From IMG/VR virus record IMGVR_UViG_3300021365_002527, positions 1-22,790 of that record: a stretch of DNA of 22,790 nt. One strand, given 5' to 3'. A program made the translations under genes and the position numbers. Below, piece after piece: positions 21,360-22,790 of this stretch (position 1 is its first letter; every line of letters starts with the position of its first letter). A model generated the notes under the pieces. It searched no databases, was not told the origin of the DNA, and saw only the letters and a program-made list of their open reading frames with translations. Origin of the DNA: a virus.

Positions 21360-22604
21360 TTAATATGTTATTGTTAAATCTTCGTCGTTATCTTTTTTAG
21401 TTTTATATTCTTGTTTTAAACTACTTTCAAGACGTCTTCTTCTAAATTCACCTAAAAGCATATTAGCTCTAAAATCTTTCATTTTAGCTTCAACATATTC
21501 TTCTTCTGTTGGTGGTTGGGGTTTTTCTTCTTCCTCTAAACCATCAAACATTACTACTGCAGAGATTTTATTTTTAAAATCATCTAATTTATTATTTAAA
21601 ATTTGAATTTCTCTCTCTAGATCTGGGATACGTTGGTCAAAGTTTATTTGTAATTGAGGGTTAATTTTTACTTCATCTTCATCAGGAATAAGATGATCAG
21701 CATTAAATTGATTTCGGAAATCTTCCATTTCTTCTTCTGTCCACATTCCATCATCTACAACTTTTTTTTCTCCGTAAATATTTTCTTTAGTTTTAGGACG
21801 TAATTTTTCAAAGGCAAAGTTAGCAGCAATAACTAAAGCAATAGCTAAAGGATCAAATACAAAGATAATAGTCAATAAAAGGTAGTTTATAATACGATCC
21901 ATTGGTATACCAGTTAACCCTGAAAGGTATTTAAGTGGTCCTAATTCACCTGCTATATCATTACCGGTTTTTACTTCTACTATTTCAGTTTCATATTTAA
22001 ATAGTTGTTCGTTTAAAACATCTACTTTAGTATTAATTTCAGTTTGACGAAAGATAGCTTGGTCTAATTGTTTTTCTAACGCTCTACGAGTTGAACTAGA
22101 AGTTGTAGTAATAATTTGACCGGTTTCTCGGTCTCTATACTGGATTTTATTGTTAGATAAGCCAGACCTAAGGTCACTCACGGCAGTATTAATACTAGTT
22201 TTTTCTTCGTTGTATACCGCGAGTTGTCCCTTTACATTATCTCTTTTAGTTTCTATTAACGCTATTTGAGAATCTATACTTCCAGCTTTAGCTGCTGTTT
22301 CTTGATAAGCGGATGATAAGAAACCATAAATACCCATTGATGTAATTAATACTAACACTACAGCAGCAACTGAGAGGTAATATTTTAATAAACGAGGGAT
22401 TGTTTTACGATACTGGTAGAGTAAAGAGGCTATTACTAATTTTGCTACTTCTAAAGAGGTAGCCATAATAATAACAGCAAATGCTGCTCCAGCAAAAAGT
22501 TTGCTAAGACCGCTAACTGAGTAGAAAGCGGCCGAAGCAGAGACTGACAGGGCAGAGGTTGCGATTATAAAAGGGAATATCCTTTCTTGTATTTTCTTAA
22601 ACAT
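21360..22604 (-). CDS. Multi-pass membrane protein with coiled coil (414 aa)
   Basis: This 414-residue protein has about four hydrophobic segments: near 10-30, 37-60 (FAGAAFAVIIMATSLEVAKL), 76-96 and 237-262 (LLLTIIFVFDPLAIALVIAA). A long charged coiled coil lies between spans three and four (residues about 105-215) and another after 300. I recall similar proteins from marine phages, always without function. Roles in lysis control, membrane remodelling or superinfection exclusion are possible. It ends right at the terminator-promoter element, so it closes its transcription unit. Confidence 0.75.
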   Translation of the reverse strand: MFKKIQERIFPFIIATSALSVSASAAFYSVSGLSKLFAGAAFAVIIMATSLEVAKLVIASLLYQYRKTIPRLLKYYLSVAAVVLVLITSMGIYGFLSSAYQETAAKAGSIDSQIALIETKRDNVKGQLAVYNEEKTSINTAVSDLRSGLSNNKIQYRDRETGQIITTTSSSTRRALEKQLDQAIFRQTEINTKVDVLNEQLFKYETEIVEVKTGNDIAGELGPLKYLSGLTGIPMDRIINYLLLTIIFVFDPLAIALVIAANFAFEKLRPKTKENIYGEKKVVDDGMWTEEEMEDFRNQFNADHLIPDEDEVKINPQLQINFDQRIPDLEREIQILNNKLDDFKNKISAVVMFDGLEEEEKPQPPTEEEYVEAKMKDFRANMLLGEFRRRRLESSLKQEYKTKKDNDEDLTITY

Positions 22605-22610
22605 AAGAGT

Positions 22611-22787
22611 TTATTTTCTAAAGCCCTTATGATTGTCTATGCGATCTAAAATTTTATTTAACTCTTCTGCTTTAATAAACCCAGCCATAGATGCATTCTT
22701 AAGGGCGCTAATTATTTGTAGCACTATAAATGGTATGACAACTACTTCACTAAGCCAAGCTGTTCCTGCAAATCCCTTTTCTACCAT
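22611..22787 (-). CDS. Small hypothetical protein (58 aa), start possibly outside window
   Basis: The ATG at 22787 opens a 58-residue frame ending TAA at 22611. It starts MVEKGFAGTAWLSEVVVIPF, with a short hydrophobic region and a helical basic C-terminus. The frame is still open at the window edge, so the true start could be further upstream. It lies 6 bases before the large membrane-protein gene. The function is unknown; an anti-holin-like or accessory membrane protein is a guess. Confidence 0.5.
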   Translation of the reverse strand: MVEKGFAGTAWLSEVVVIPFIVLQIISALKNASMAGFIKAEELNKILDRIDNHKGFRK

Positions 22788-22790
22788 TAA

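Overview
The window looks like part of the genome of a large T4-type myovirus that infects a Bacteroidota host, probably a marine flavobacterium. The phage evidence is a T4-family B-type DNA polymerase next to a gp45-like sliding clamp, tightly overlapping genes nearly all on the minus strand, and many small unnamed proteins. The host evidence is the promoters: at least seven sites fit the Bacteroidota plan (TTG-type -33 box, about 20 nt, TAnnTTTG-like -7 box). A flavobacterial-style lipoprotein and AT-rich leaders without Shine-Dalgarno sites agree. No rRNA, tRNA or CRISPR array was seen, and no stretch over 300 bases lacks a gene.

Layout, in minus-strand transcription order (right to left). 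(1) 22787-21360: two membrane proteins, the second a four-helix coiled-coil protein. (2) 21289-19861: a 55-aa protein, a YqiA-like hydrolase, and two proteins sharing an N-terminal tag. (3) 19864-18448: a divergent pair of exported proteins, a MORN-like protein on the plus strand (the only plus-strand gene) and a beta-helix lipoprotein; this looks like host-derived cargo. (4) 18371-15164: small proteins, a DpdA-like transglycosylase and a YubB-like protein. (5) 15068-11048: queC, a small membrane protein, thioredoxin, queD, queE, a zinc-ribbon protein, a thermonuclease, a thioesterase and a phosphoribosyltransferase. (6) 11009-5123: folE, a MazG-like protein, DNA polymerase in two pieces with two small genes between them, the sliding clamp and an FkbM methyltransferase. 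(7) 5049-2128: a chaperone block of hsp20, a 93-aa gene, groES, groEL and an 85-aa gene. (8) 1929-1: short unknown proteins, one a zinc-ribbon type.

FolE, QueD, QueE, QueC and the DpdA-like protein together form an apparently complete route for making a 7-deazaguanine base and inserting it into phage DNA, presumably to evade host nucleases. QueC lacks the usual zinc cysteines, so the final base is uncertain. MazG, thermonuclease and phosphoribosyltransferase fit nucleotide recycling. GroEL, GroES and Hsp20 probably support virion protein folding.

The most unusual observations are: a DNA polymerase split between motifs B and C with an Smr-like gene in the gap; intrinsic-terminator hairpins lying inside the 20-nt spacer of the next promoter, so one element ends one operon and starts the next; and the modification pathway with an atypical QueC.
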